Origin: AG41 sp965653495
GTDB taxonomy: Bacteria; Gemmatimonadota; Gemmatimonadetes; Gemmatimonadales; GWC2-71-9
DNA: 50,932 bases
Direction: 5' to 3'
Assembly (NCBI GenBank): GCA_965653495.1
Contig: CBFHAJ010000003.1
Location: 1-50,932, forward strand
The position numbers were made by a program, and so were the translations under genes. Below the pieces are notes generated by a model that worked only from the letters and a program-made list of their open reading frames with translations, was not told where the DNA came from and made no database searches. This document shows positions 1 through 8,860 of this stretch, piece after piece (within the stretch, counting starts at the first letter, position 1; each line of letters begins with the position of its first letter).

Positions 1-1
1 C

Positions 2-220
2 GTATCATTCGAAGAGACGATGAACTTGTTGAGCGGTGTGCGGTTGGGGGTCGGTCTGAATCTGATCTCCGGGTTAAGTGTATATACGCTCAACAAGCTG
101 CTGATCTTCACCCAGCCGGCGCACCTCGCCGCGCTCGAAGGACGCCAGGTTGGTGACCCCGAGCTGCCGACGGCGCGCGCTACGTATGTCCGTCGGGTGC
201 TCGAGACCGAGGCGGTATGA
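2..220 (+). CDS. mcsB: Protein arginine kinase McsB, C-terminal fragment
   Basis: Only the last ~72 residues are present; the gene starts before the window and the frame is open from base 2. The visible tail has the pattern of the McsB C terminus: a (F)EE..NLLSGVRLG segment, then LNKLLIFTQPAHL and a charged end. McsB phosphorylates arginines on proteins and thereby marks them for ClpC-ClpP degradation. The next gene, 13 bases downstream, is clpC, the usual neighbour in the ctsR-mcsA-mcsB-clpC operon of Firmicutes, which supports the call. The catalytic phosphagen-kinase core is outside the window, so activity cannot be judged. Identification rests on this short tail plus context. Confidence 0.8.
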   Translation, partial: VSFEETMNLLSGVRLGVGLNLISGLSVYTLNKLLIFTQPAHLAALEGRQVGDPELPTARATYVRRVLETEAV

Positions 221-233
221 GGCAGGGGGATAG

Positions 234-2714
234 ATGAACGGCTACAACTTCACGGATCGGGTGCGCAAGGTCCTGCAGATGGCGCGGGAAGAGGCCGCGC
301 GGTTGCACCATGAGTACGTGGGGACAGAGCACATCCTGCTCGGGTTGATCCGCGAAGGCGAGGGCGTGGCCGCGGCCGTCCTCACGAACCTGAACGTCGA
401 TCTCGAAGAAATCCAGCAAAAGATCGAGGAGACGGTGAAGAAGGGAAAGGCGGCGGACGCCGCCGGACCCGATCTCCCGTACACCTCGCGCGCCAAGAAG
501 GTGCTCGAGCTCGCGATGAGCGAAGCGCGCGAGCTGAACCACTCCTACGTCGGCACCGAGCACTTGCTGCTCGGCCTGCTGCGCGAAGAAAAAGGAATCG
601 CGGCGCAGGTGCTGACCGACGCTGGCGTGAACCTCGAGCAGGCGCGGGCGGAAACGCTGCGCTTGCTCGGCAGCGAGATGCCGTCTGGGCCGACGCCGTC
701 AGGGTCCGGCGCGCAGCCCGCGAGCCCCAAGAGCGAGAAGAAGTCGAAGACCCCGGCGCTCGACCACTTCTGCCGCGATCTGACCCAGCTCGCGGCCGAA
801 GGCCAGCTCGATCCCACGATCGGGCGGCAGAAGGAAATCGAGCGCGTGATGGAGATCCTGTCGCGCCGCAAGAAGAACAACCCGGTGCTGATCGGCGAGC
901 CCGGCGTCGGCAAGACGGCCATCGTCGAAGGGTTGGCCCAGCTGATCGCGAGCGGCCAGTGCCCCGATGCGCTCAAAGACCATCGGGTGCTGTCGCTCGA
1001 CATGGCGGCCGTGATCGCCGGCACCAAATACCGCGGTCAGTTCGAAGAGCGCCTCAAGGCGATCATCAACGAGATCGCCCAGAACAAGAACATCATCCTG
1101 TTCATCGACGAGCTGCACACGCTGGTGGGCGCCGGCGCCGCGGAGGGCGCCGTCGACGCGTCCAACATGCTCAAGCCCGCGCTGGCGCGCGGCGAGTTGC
1201 AGTGCGTCGGGGCGTCGACGCTCAACGAGTACCGCAAATACATCGAGAAGGACGGCGCGCTGGAGCGCCGCTTCCAGACCGTGATCGTCGATCCGCCCAC
1301 GGTGGACGAGACGATCGAGATCCTCAAAGGTCTGCGCAAGCGCTACGAGGAGCACCACCGGGTGATCATCCCGGACGAGACCCTGGACGCGGCCGCGAAG
1401 CTGTCGGAGCGCTACATCACCGATCGCTTCCTGCCCGACAAGGCGATCGACGTGATCGACGAAGCCGGGGCGCGGGCGCGGCTGGCGACGCAGGTGCCGC
1501 CGCCCGAGGTCGCGGCGCTGAAGGACAAGCTTGAGCACATCAACGGTGACAAGGAGAACGCGGTCCGCGATCAGAACTTCGAGCGGGCGGCCTCGTTGCG
1601 CGACCAGGAGCGCGAGCTCCAGGCCGACATTCGCCGCAAGCAGGAGGCGTGGGAGAAGGAGCGCCAGACGCACCGGCCGACGATCACCGAGGAGGGCGTC
1701 GCGTTCATCGTGTCGCGCTGGACCGGGATTCCGGTCACGCGTCTGCAGGAGGCCGAGACCGCGCGCTTGCTGCGGATGGAAGACGAGATGCACCAGACGG
1801 TGGTGGGCCAGGACGAAGCCATCACGGTCATCTCACGCGCCATCCGGCGCAGCCGGGCGGGGCTCAAGGACCCCAAGCGGCCCATCGGGTCGTTCATCTT
1901 CTCCGGTCCCACGGGGGTCGGCAAGACCGAGCTGGCCCGTGCCCTCGCACGGTTCCTGTTCGCCGATACCAACGCGCTGATCCGCGTCGACATGTCGGAG
2001 TACATGGAGAAGTTCTCGGTGAGCCGCCTGATCGGCGCGCCGCCGGGATACGTCGGCTACGAAGACTCGGGGACCCTCACCAAAGCGGTGCGGCGCAAGC
2101 CGTATTCGGTGGTGCTGCTCGACGAGATCGAGAAGGCGCACCCCGACGTCTTCAACATCCTGCTGCAGGTGCTGGACGAGGGCCACCTCACGGATAACTA
2201 TGGCCGGGTGATCGACTTCAAGAACACCGTGGTCATCATGACGTCCAACGTGGGCGCGCGCGACATGGTGAAGGGCAAGGCGCTGGGCTTCGCGCAGCCC
2301 GACAGCCGGGCGAGCTTCGAGAAAATGGCGGAGAAGGTCAAGGAGGAGATCAACAAGACCTTCAACCCCGAGTTCCTGAACCGGCTGGACGACGTCATCG
2401 TGTTCCACCCGCTCACGCGGGAGCATATCGGGCAGATCGTGGCGATCCTGCTCAAGGAAGTGCAGCGGCGGTTAGGGGAAGAGGAGCTCACGCTCCGCCT
2501 GACGCCCGCGGCCTCGGATTTCCTGGTGGACCACGGCTACGACGAGCATTTCGGCGCGCGGCCGTTGAAGCGCGCCATCCAGAAGTACGTGGAAGATCCG
2601 CTGTCGGAGAAAATCCTGGTCGGCGAGTTCGCGCGGGGCGACGAAATCGAGGTCGACGTGGCTCCGGACAAGGAACGGCTGGCGTTCCGCGCGCTCTCCG
2701 GCTCGAAGGCGTGA
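234..2714 (+). CDS. clpC: ATP-dependent Clp protease ATP-binding subunit ClpC
   Basis: AAA+ unfoldase that feeds proteins to ClpP in the cytoplasm. The 826-residue protein has the full ClpC layout: two Clp N-terminal repeats (about 5-150), first AAA+ domain with Walker A GEPGVGKT at 221-228, a UVR/coiled-coil middle region near 430-470 (FERAASLRDQE), and second AAA+ domain with Walker A GPTGVGKT at 558-565 and Walker B VVLLDEIEKAH. Length matches ClpC (~810-850) rather than ClpB (~860, longer middle domain) or ClpA. The ATG start has a purine-rich GGCAGGGGGA upstream. Placement just after mcsB suggests that arginine-phosphorylated proteins are its substrates. The stop overlaps the GTG start of bamA by four bases. 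Confidence 0.97.
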   Translation: MNGYNFTDRVRKVLQMAREEAARLHHEYVGTEHILLGLIREGEGVAAAVLTNLNVDLEEIQQKIEETVKKGKAADAAGPDLPYTSRAKKVLELAMSEARELNHSYVGTEHLLLGLLREEKGIAAQVLTDAGVNLEQARAETLRLLGSEMPSGPTPSGSGAQPASPKSEKKSKTPALDHFCRDLTQLAAEGQLDPTIGRQKEIERVMEILSRRKKNNPVLIGEPGVGKTAIVEGLAQLIASGQCPDALKDHRVLSLDMAAVIAGTKYRGQFEERLKAIINEIAQNKNIILFIDELHTLVGAGAAEGAVDASNMLKPALARGELQCVGASTLNEYRKYIEKDGALERRFQTVIVDPPTVDETIEILKGLRKRYEEHHRVIIPDETLDAAAKLSERYITDRFLPDKAIDVIDEAGARARLATQVPPPEVAALKDKLEHINGDKENAVRDQNFERAASLRDQERELQADIRRKQEAWEKERQTHRPTITEEGVAFIVSRWTGIPVTRLQEAETARLLRMEDEMHQTVVGQDEAITVISRAIRRSRAGLKDPKRPIGSFIFSGPTGVGKTELARALARFLFADTNALIRVDMSEYMEKFSVSRLIGAPPGYVGYEDSGTLTKAVRRKPYSVVLLDEIEKAHPDVFNILLQVLDEGHLTDNYGRVIDFKNTVVIMTSNVGARDMVKGKALGFAQPDSRASFEKMAEKVKEEINKTFNPEFLNRLDDVIVFHPLTREHIGQIVAILLKEVQRRLGEEELTLRLTPAASDFLVDHGYDEHFGARPLKRAIQKYVEDPLSEKILVGEFARGDEIEVDVAPDKERLAFRALSGSKA

Positions 2715-5110
2715 TCCGCCAGACTTCGCTCGTCATCTCGCTGGCTGCAGTCGTGGTCCTCGCCCCGCGCGCCGCGTGCGCGCAGGGCGAGGCGGCGCAG
2801 GCGCCCACCGTCGCCCCCGACTCCATCGTCGTGCTCGGTCTGCGTCGCCTCGACCGCAAGCAGCTCATCGATCAGCTCGGCATCGCCCCCGGCCAGCCGC
2901 TCGGCTACCGCGACGTGCAGCGCGCCATCCAGGCGCTCTACGCCAGCGGGCAATACGACGACGTACGCGTAGACCAGGATACCGCCGGCGGCCGCCAGCT
3001 GCTCGTCGTGCACGTGCGGGAACGGCCCCTGCTCGTGCGCTGGGCCGTGCGGGGCGTCGCGAAGCTCTCGGAGGGGAGCGTGCGCGACAAGGCACAACTC
3101 AACGAGGGCCGCGCGCTCGACCCGGCCGCCGTGACGCGCGCGCGCGGCCGCATCGACTCGCTGTACCACGCCCAGGGGTACTACCTGGCCCGCGTCAATG
3201 TGGTCAAGGTGTACGAAGCAGACTCCACGCGCGTGCGCGTCGTGTTCGACGTGGACGAGGGACGCCGCGTCGCGGTTGCCCGCGTGCAGGTCGAGGGGAA
3301 CAGTCACTTCTCCGACGATGCGGTGGTGGGAGCGATGAAGACGCGCCCCGAGGGCTTCTGGTGGTTCCGCTCCGGCGAATTCGACGACGAAAAGCTGCGC
3401 AGCGATCTCCAGGAGCGACTCCCCAAGCTGTATGGGGACCGGGGGTTCGTCGACTTCCAGGTGCTGGACGACACCCTCATCGTGGACGACACCACTGGGA
3501 AGGCCACGCTCCTCGTGAAGGTGAGTGAGGGTGAGCCGTACCGCGTGGGCACGTTCGAGATCGTCGGGAACCGCCGCTTCTCGAGCGACGAGCTGCAGCA
3601 GCTGTATCCCTTCAAGGGCGAGAACCGGAGCGGCTTCCTGGGGTTGGGCGGCATGCAGCATGGTCCGGTCTATTTCGATCAGGAGCGGTGGAACGCCGCC
3701 ACCCAGAATCTGCAGACGTTGTATTACAACAACGGCTACATCTACGTGAACGTGCAGCCCCAGGTGATCCGCCGCACCGGGCCCGACGGGAAACCGGTCG
3801 TCGATTTGCGGTGGGCCATCAACGAGGGCCAACCGGCGATCGTCAACAAGATCGAGATAGCGGGGAACGACGTCACCCACGAGCGCGTGATCCGCGACGC
3901 GATCGTGCTCCTCCCCGGCGACGTATTCCGCCAGGACGCGCTCATCCGCTCGTACCAGAACATCTCGAACCTCGGCTTCTTCCAGCAGCCGTTGCCGTTC
4001 CCGGACACCCGCCCCGCCAACGATCAGGGCGACGTGGACGTGATCTTCCGCGTCACCGAGAAGCACACGGGCAACATCAACTTCGGCGCGTCAGTGGGGC
4101 AGGGCACGGGGGTGGGCGGCTTCCTTGGCCTCGACGAGCCAAACCTGTTCGGCCAGGGCAAGAAGGGCCACTTCCAGTGGCAGTTCGGCCAGAACATCAG
4201 CGACTTCCAGGTGAGCTACACCGATCCGGCGATCCGCGAAACGCGCATCTCGGGCACGTTCGACGTGCACAACACGCGGCTGCGCTACACCATCGCCGAC
4301 CTGGGCACGCTGAAGCGCGAGGGCGCGAGCGTGCAGTTCGGGTTCCCCCTGTTTGGCGACCGCTACACCCGGCTGTTCGTGTCGTACGGCATCGACGACC
4401 AGACGTTCACCGGCGCGAGCACCGCCCTGGCGGCGCTGCGTTGCAACAACTGCATCCGCTCCACGCTGGGAGTGTCGCTGCTGCGCGATACCCGGATCGA
4501 TCTGCCATTCCCGACCGCCGGCACGATGCACTCGATCGGGCTCTCCCAGTCGGGCGGCCCGCTCGGCGGCTCGGGCAATTTCCAGCGCCTCGACCTCGAG
4601 GGCCGCTGGTACGCGCCTCTGGGCCAGGCAGGCAGCGCCATGTCGCCGATCCGGTTCGTGATGGGGCTCTCCACCCGTTCCGGATTGGTGTTTGGCCCGT
4701 CGCCCTTCTTTGACCAGCTGTTCACCATGGGGGGCGTGCAGTACGGCATCCCGCTGCGCGGCTACGACGAGTTCTCGATCACCCCCCACGGCTACGACCC
4801 CACCGCGGTGAACGGCCAGGCCACGGCGGGCTCCTTCGGGAAGGCCTATCTCGCCATGACCGGTGAGATCGGCGCGCGCCTGTCGCAGATGTTCTACGTC
4901 AACGCCTTCGTGGACGCGGGCAACGTCTGGGCCAACGCCGGCGAGTTCGATCCCACGCGGTTGTTCCGCGGCGCCGGCCTGGGCGTGAGCATCATCTCAC
5001 CCCTCGGACCGATCGGCATCGATTGGGCCTACGGCTTCGATCGCACCGACGCGCTCGGCCACCCGGCGCCGGGCTTCAAGCTGCACTTCAAGCTGGGCAA
5101 CTTCTTCTGA
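2711..5110 (+). CDS. bamA: Outer membrane protein assembly factor BamA
   Basis: Core of the BAM complex, which folds and inserts beta-barrel proteins into the outer membrane. The GTG start gives a signal peptide (residues ~1-24, ending ACAQ). About five POTRA domains follow (~35-420), recognisable by repeated patterns such as VEGNSHFSDDAV, IVGNRRFSSDEL and IAGNDVTHERVI. Then comes a surface-antigen type beta-barrel that ends in phenylalanine (KLGNFF), the classic outer-membrane C-terminal signal. Length 799 is normal. The gene overlaps clpC by four bases (GTGA) and is followed by skp and lpxD, a common envelope-biogenesis order. Linkage to clpC by a stop/start overlap is less usual. Confidence 0.96.
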   Translation: MIRQTSLVISLAAVVVLAPRAACAQGEAAQAPTVAPDSIVVLGLRRLDRKQLIDQLGIAPGQPLGYRDVQRAIQALYASGQYDDVRVDQDTAGGRQLLVVHVRERPLLVRWAVRGVAKLSEGSVRDKAQLNEGRALDPAAVTRARGRIDSLYHAQGYYLARVNVVKVYEADSTRVRVVFDVDEGRRVAVARVQVEGNSHFSDDAVVGAMKTRPEGFWWFRSGEFDDEKLRSDLQERLPKLYGDRGFVDFQVLDDTLIVDDTTGKATLLVKVSEGEPYRVGTFEIVGNRRFSSDELQQLYPFKGENRSGFLGLGGMQHGPVYFDQERWNAATQNLQTLYYNNGYIYVNVQPQVIRRTGPDGKPVVDLRWAINEGQPAIVNKIEIAGNDVTHERVIRDAIVLLPGDVFRQDALIRSYQNISNLGFFQQPLPFPDTRPANDQGDVDVIFRVTEKHTGNINFGASVGQGTGVGGFLGLDEPNLFGQGKKGHFQWQFGQNISDFQVSYTDPAIRETRISGTFDVHNTRLRYTIADLGTLKREGASVQFGFPLFGDRYTRLFVSYGIDDQTFTGASTALAALRCNNCIRSTLGVSLLRDTRIDLPFPTAGTMHSIGLSQSGGPLGGSGNFQRLDLEGRWYAPLGQAGSAMSPIRFVMGLSTRSGLVFGPSPFFDQLFTMGGVQYGIPLRGYDEFSITPHGYDPTAVNGQATAGSFGKAYLAMTGEIGARLSQMFYVNAFVDAGNVWANAGEFDPTRLFRGAGLGVSIISPLGPIGIDWAYGFDRTDALGHPAPGFKLHFKLGNFF

Positions 5111-5174
5111 TCGGCGCCGCCCAATCGTGCGGAGGCGGCGGGACCGGTTTCTTATCTCTCTCGAGGAGACAGCC

Positions 5175-5711
5175 ATGAGGTGTGTGGTGACAGCGTGGAC
5201 CTGGGTCGGGTTGGCCATCGCCGCGCCGGCCGTGGTCGGGGCGCAGGCGCAGGGCTCGCTCAAGATCGCCTTCGTCCACTCCCAGACGATCCTCGAGCAG
5301 ACGCCCGGATACGCCACGGCAGAATCGACCCTCACCAAGGAAGGTCAGGGTATTCGCGACACGTTGCAGCGCATGCAACAGCAGTGGGATTCCGCGATGC
5401 GGGCCTTCGATCAGCAGTCGCTCGCCCTCTCGCAGGCAGCGAAACAGGCGAAGCAGCGTGACCTGCAGGCGATGCAGCAGCGGCTGCAGCAGCACCAGAA
5501 CGACCTGCAGACGCGCTACCAGCAACGCGAGCAGGAGCTGCTCCAGCCGATCCAGGCCCGGGTCATCGGCATCGTCCAGGGCATACGCGCCGAAATGAAC
5601 TACGCGCTCATCTTCGACATGGACGGCCAGAACAGCAGCGTGTTCCTGGCCGTCGACCCGAGCCTCGATGTCACCTCGAAGGTGATCGACCGGCTGAAGG
5701 CGTCCAAGTAG
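5175..5711 (+). CDS. skp: OmpH/Skp family periplasmic chaperone
   Basis: Periplasmic holdase that escorts unfolded outer-membrane proteins to BAM. I chose the ATG at 5175 because a GAGGAG Shine-Dalgarno lies just before it and it gives a clean signal peptide ending VVGAQAQ (178 residues). An upstream in-frame start at 5127 would put a run of arginines first. The mature part begins with the family pattern KIAFVHSQTILEQTPGY. A long glutamine- and arginine-rich coiled coil (about 60-140) follows, as expected for the tentacle helices. The C-terminal strand region YALIFDMDGQ and SLDVTSKVIDRL also matches OmpH proteins. It sits between bamA and lpxD, the standard position. Confidence 0.92.
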   Translation: MRCVVTAWTWVGLAIAAPAVVGAQAQGSLKIAFVHSQTILEQTPGYATAESTLTKEGQGIRDTLQRMQQQWDSAMRAFDQQSLALSQAAKQAKQRDLQAMQQRLQQHQNDLQTRYQQREQELLQPIQARVIGIVQGIRAEMNYALIFDMDGQNSSVFLAVDPSLDVTSKVIDRLKASK

Positions 5712-5725
5712 GACTCTGCCCGCCC

Positions 5726-6823
5726 GTGCGCGACCGGCTGCTGTCGCTGGGCGACGGGGAAGGGGGCGGCGCGGCCGCGGCGCGACGCCTGAGCGCGGGC
5801 GACATCGCGGCGCTGACCAACGGACAGCTGGTCGGACCAGCGGACGTTACCGTGTCCGGCGTCGCGCCGCTCGATCGCGCCGGGCCGGGCGATCTGTCGT
5901 TTCTTGCCGCTCGTCGCTATCTCCAGTATTTTCAACAGTCTAGCGCGGCCGTCGTGCTCTGCAAGCCGGAGCTGGTTCAGGAGGCGCCAGCGGGAGGTCC
6001 GGCGTGCCGGGTACTGGTGCGCGATCCGCACGTCGCGCTGCTCTCGGTCATTCCCGTCCTCTATCCCGAGCCGCCCTGGCAGCCCGGGGTCCACCGGACG
6101 GCGGTGGTGGGGACCGGCAGCGTGTGGCAGGAGCCGGTGGCGATCGGCCCGTACGCCGTGCTGGGGCGGGGAGTCCGGCTCGGTCGCAACGTGCGCATCG
6201 GGGCGGCGTGCGTGCTGGGTGACGGCGTCGAGTTGGGCGACGACGTGCAGCTGCTCCCCCACGTGGTGTGCTACAGCGGCACGATCGTCGGGAATCGGGT
6301 GATCCTCCATGCCGGCGTGCGGCTCGGGGCCGACGGCTTCGGCTACGTGCCGGGCAAGAGCGGCGAGCTGCCGCGCAAGGTTCCCCAGGTGGGCCGTTGC
6401 ATCATCGGCGACGACGTGGAGGTCGGGGCGAACACGACGATCGACCGCGGCAGCGTGGACGACACCGTGGTCGGTCCGGGAACGAAGATCGACAACCTGG
6501 TGCAGATCGGTCACAACTGCCGCATCGGCGCGCGCTGCCTGATCGCGGGCCAGGCGGGAATTGCCGGCAGCACGCGCGTCGAGGACGACGTGTTCCTGGC
6601 GGGTCAGGCGGGGCTGGCCGACCACGTGACGATCGGCCGCGGGGCGCGGGTGACCGTGCAGGGGGGCGTGATCGGCGACATCGAGGCCGGGGCCACGGTG
6701 TCGGGATACCCGGCGCGCCAGCACCGCGAGTTCTTGCGGGCCCAGGGCGCCCTGTACCGGCTGGCCCACATCGTAGACGACCTCGAGGCCCTCGTACGGC
6801 GAGGCAATGACGCCCAGCGCTAG
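5726..6823 (+). CDS. lpxD: UDP-3-O-acylglucosamine N-acyltransferase LpxD
   Basis: Adds the second, amide-linked hydroxyacyl chain to UDP-3-O-acyl-glucosamine, the third step of lipid A synthesis. The 365-residue protein shows an N-terminal uridine-binding domain with the pattern VAPLDRAGPGDLSFLA (about 45-60). A left-handed parallel beta-helix of hexapeptide repeats follows (about 115-330), including GADGFGYV and the stretch IGHNCRIGARCLIAGQAG. The GTG start at 5726 lies 14 bases after skp. The N terminus before residue ~20 is low complexity, so the exact start is uncertain. The 3' end overlaps lpxC-fabZ by 17 bases. Confidence 0.95.
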   Translation: MRDRLLSLGDGEGGGAAAARRLSAGDIAALTNGQLVGPADVTVSGVAPLDRAGPGDLSFLAARRYLQYFQQSSAAVVLCKPELVQEAPAGGPACRVLVRDPHVALLSVIPVLYPEPPWQPGVHRTAVVGTGSVWQEPVAIGPYAVLGRGVRLGRNVRIGAACVLGDGVELGDDVQLLPHVVCYSGTIVGNRVILHAGVRLGADGFGYVPGKSGELPRKVPQVGRCIIGDDVEVGANTTIDRGSVDDTVVGPGTKIDNLVQIGHNCRIGARCLIAGQAGIAGSTRVEDDVFLAGQAGLADHVTIGRGARVTVQGGVIGDIEAGATVSGYPARQHREFLRAQGALYRLAHIVDDLEALVRRGNDAQR

Positions 6824-8096
6824 GCGCAGCATCAAACAGAAGGCAGCCGTCTCGGGCACCGGGCTCCACACCGGCGCGCGGACCGAGGCGACGTTCCTGC
6901 CCGCGCCCGCCGGGCAGGGGATCGTGTTCCGGCGGGTCGATCTCGCCGGCACGCCTGAGGTCGCGGCGCGGCTGTCGGAAGTCGAGGCGGTGGAGCGGCG
7001 CACGGCGATCGGCAAGGGCGCGAGCACGATTCACACAGTGGAGCACGTGCTGGCGGCGGTGGCGGCCCATGAGATCGACGACGTCACCGTCGAGCTCTCG
7101 GGTCCCGAGCCGCCGATCCTGGACGGCAGCTTCGAGCCGTACTTCGAGGCCCTCGCCAAGGCGGGCCCCACCGAGACGAGCGGCGAGCCGGTGATTCTGA
7201 CCGTGCCCGCGCCGTTCACGGTGACGGAGGGGGACTCGAGCTACGTGGTGGCGCCCGCCCGGGAACTCCGGCTCACGGTCACCATCGAGTGGCCGCACCC
7301 GCTCATCGGACGGCAATCGGGGAGCTTCACGGTTTCGCCGCAGACCTTCGCCGCCGAGCTCGCGCGGGCCCGCACCTTCGGGTTTGCGAGCGAGATCGAG
7401 GGGCTCAAGGCCAAGGGACTGATCAAGGGCGCGTCGGCGACGAACGCCATCCTGCTGGACGAGCGGGGACTCGCGAACGGCGCGCAACTGCGCTGGCCCG
7501 ACGAGTTCCTGCGCCACAAGGCGGCGGACATCGTGGGCGACCTGGCGCTCACCGGCGCACGCATCCGCGCGCATGTGGTCGCGGAGCGGCCGAGCCACAG
7601 CGGCAACATCGCGCTGGCGCGCGCGCTGGCGCGGGCAGCGCGGCGCGCCGGCGCGCCCAAGATGGACATCGGGCGTATCATGGACGTGCTGCCGCACCGC
7701 TATCCCTTCCTGCTCGTGGACCGGATCATCGAGATCGAGGGCCAGCAGCGCATCGTCGGCATCAAGAACGTCACGATCAACGAGCCGTTCTTCCAGGGAC
7801 ACTTTCCCGGCCACCCGATCATGCCGGGGGTGCTCATCATCGAGGCGATGGCGCAGGTGGGCGGAATGCTGCTGATGGGGTACTTCGAAGGGCAGAACGT
7901 CGAGGACAAGGTGGTCTACTTCATGTCGCTCGACAACGTCAAGTTCCGCCGTCCCGTGGTGCCAGGCGACCAGATCCGGTTCGAGCTCGAGATGCTCCAG
8001 TTCCGCGGCAGGACGTGCAAAATGAAGGGCGTCGGGTACGTGGATGGGCAGGTGGTGGCGGAGGCGGAGATGATGGCCACGGTAGTGGACCGGTGA
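6807..8096 (+). CDS. lpxC/fabZ: Bifunctional LpxC deacetylase / FabZ hydroxyacyl-ACP dehydratase
   Basis: Two enzymes in one 429-residue chain. Residues ~5-280 are LpxC, the zinc-dependent deacetylase committing UDP-3-O-acyl-GlcNAc to lipid A: zinc-site pattern TVEHVLAA, then RHKAADIVGDLAL (His and Asp ligands) and the catalytic His in RPSHSGN. Residues ~285-429 are FabZ, which dehydrates 3-hydroxyacyl-ACP for fatty-acid elongation: the start DIGRIMDVLPHRYPFLLVDR and the active-site pattern GHFPGHPIMPGVLIIEAMAQ are intact. Both parts look catalytically complete. The fusion is known from Bacteroidetes and some related phyla. It couples two enzymes that compete for the same hydroxyacyl-ACP pool. 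The stop overlaps lpxA by four bases. Confidence 0.96.
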   Translation: MTPSARRSIKQKAAVSGTGLHTGARTEATFLPAPAGQGIVFRRVDLAGTPEVAARLSEVEAVERRTAIGKGASTIHTVEHVLAAVAAHEIDDVTVELSGPEPPILDGSFEPYFEALAKAGPTETSGEPVILTVPAPFTVTEGDSSYVVAPARELRLTVTIEWPHPLIGRQSGSFTVSPQTFAAELARARTFGFASEIEGLKAKGLIKGASATNAILLDERGLANGAQLRWPDEFLRHKAADIVGDLALTGARIRAHVVAERPSHSGNIALARALARAARRAGAPKMDIGRIMDVLPHRYPFLLVDRIIEIEGQQRIVGIKNVTINEPFFQGHFPGHPIMPGVLIIEAMAQVGGMLLMGYFEGQNVEDKVVYFMSLDNVKFRRPVVPGDQIRFELEMLQFRGRTCKMKGVGYVDGQVVAEAEMMATVVDR

Positions 8097-8860
8097 TTCA
8101 CCGGACCGCCCTCGTCGACCCCACAGCCCAGACCGGGAGCGACGTTACGGTTGGTCCGTACGCCATCATCGGACCGCACGTCACCGTCGGCGAGCGCTGT
8201 CACATCGCCGCCCACGCCGTGCTGGAGCGCAACGTCAAGCTCGGGACCGGGATCAAGATCGGCTACGGCAGCGTGCTGGGCAACGATCCGCAGGATCTCA
8301 AGTACAAGGGCGAGGACACCTGGGTCGAGGTGGGCGACGGTACCGTGATCCGGGAGTACTGCACCATCAATCGCGGCACGACGGCGACGGGCAAGACGTC
8401 GGTGGGGCAGCGCTGCTTCCTCATGTCCTACGTGCACCTGGCCCACGATTGCCACATCGGGAACGACGTGATCATCGCCAACGCCGTCCAAATGGCGGGG
8501 CACGTCACGATCGAAGACCGGGCGATCGTTTCCGGGCTCGTGCCGATCCACCAGTTCGTGCGCATCGGTACGTTTTCGTTCGTGGGGGGCGGCTCGCGCG
8601 TCAACCAGGACGTTCCGCCGTACACCAAGGCCGTCGGCAACCCGGTGCATCTGTACGGCCTCAATTCCGTCGGGCTGCAGCGGGCGCGCTTCTCGCCCGA
8701 GGTCAAGCTCGCTTTGAAGCGCGCCTATCGCCTGCTGTTCAACTCCGACATGACGGTGAGCCAGGGGATCGCCAAGGCGCGCGCCGAGCTGCCGCCGATC
8801 CCCGAGGTGGAGAACTTCCTCAAGTTCATCGAGGGGTCGCAGCGCGGAGTGCTGGTGTGA
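8093..8860 (+). CDS. lpxA: Acyl-ACP--UDP-N-acetylglucosamine O-acyltransferase LpxA
   Basis: First enzyme of lipid A synthesis; it moves a hydroxyacyl chain from ACP to the 3-position of UDP-GlcNAc (or of a 3-amino analogue). The GTG start at 8093 overlaps the lpxC-fabZ stop (GTGA) and gives 255 residues, a typical LpxA length. Hexapeptide repeats begin at once (IHRTALVDPTAQTGSDVTVG). The catalytic His region YVHLAHDCHIGN and the C-terminal helical domain (LNSVGLQRARFSPEVKLALK) are present. The next gene is a Gfo/Idh oxidoreductase, so the sugar substrate could be the 3-amino form; the sequence alone does not settle this. Confidence 0.96.
   Translation: MIHRTALVDPTAQTGSDVTVGPYAIIGPHVTVGERCHIAAHAVLERNVKLGTGIKIGYGSVLGNDPQDLKYKGEDTWVEVGDGTVIREYCTINRGTTATGKTSVGQRCFLMSYVHLAHDCHIGNDVIIANAVQMAGHVTIEDRAIVSGLVPIHQFVRIGTFSFVGGGSRVNQDVPPYTKAVGNPVHLYGLNSVGLQRARFSPEVKLALKRAYRLLFNSDMTVSQGIAKARAELPPIPEVENFLKFIEGSQRGVLV

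Noticed and set aside
2537..4066. 509-codon open frame on the minus strand
   Set aside because: Antisense to clpC and bamA; no recognisable motifs.
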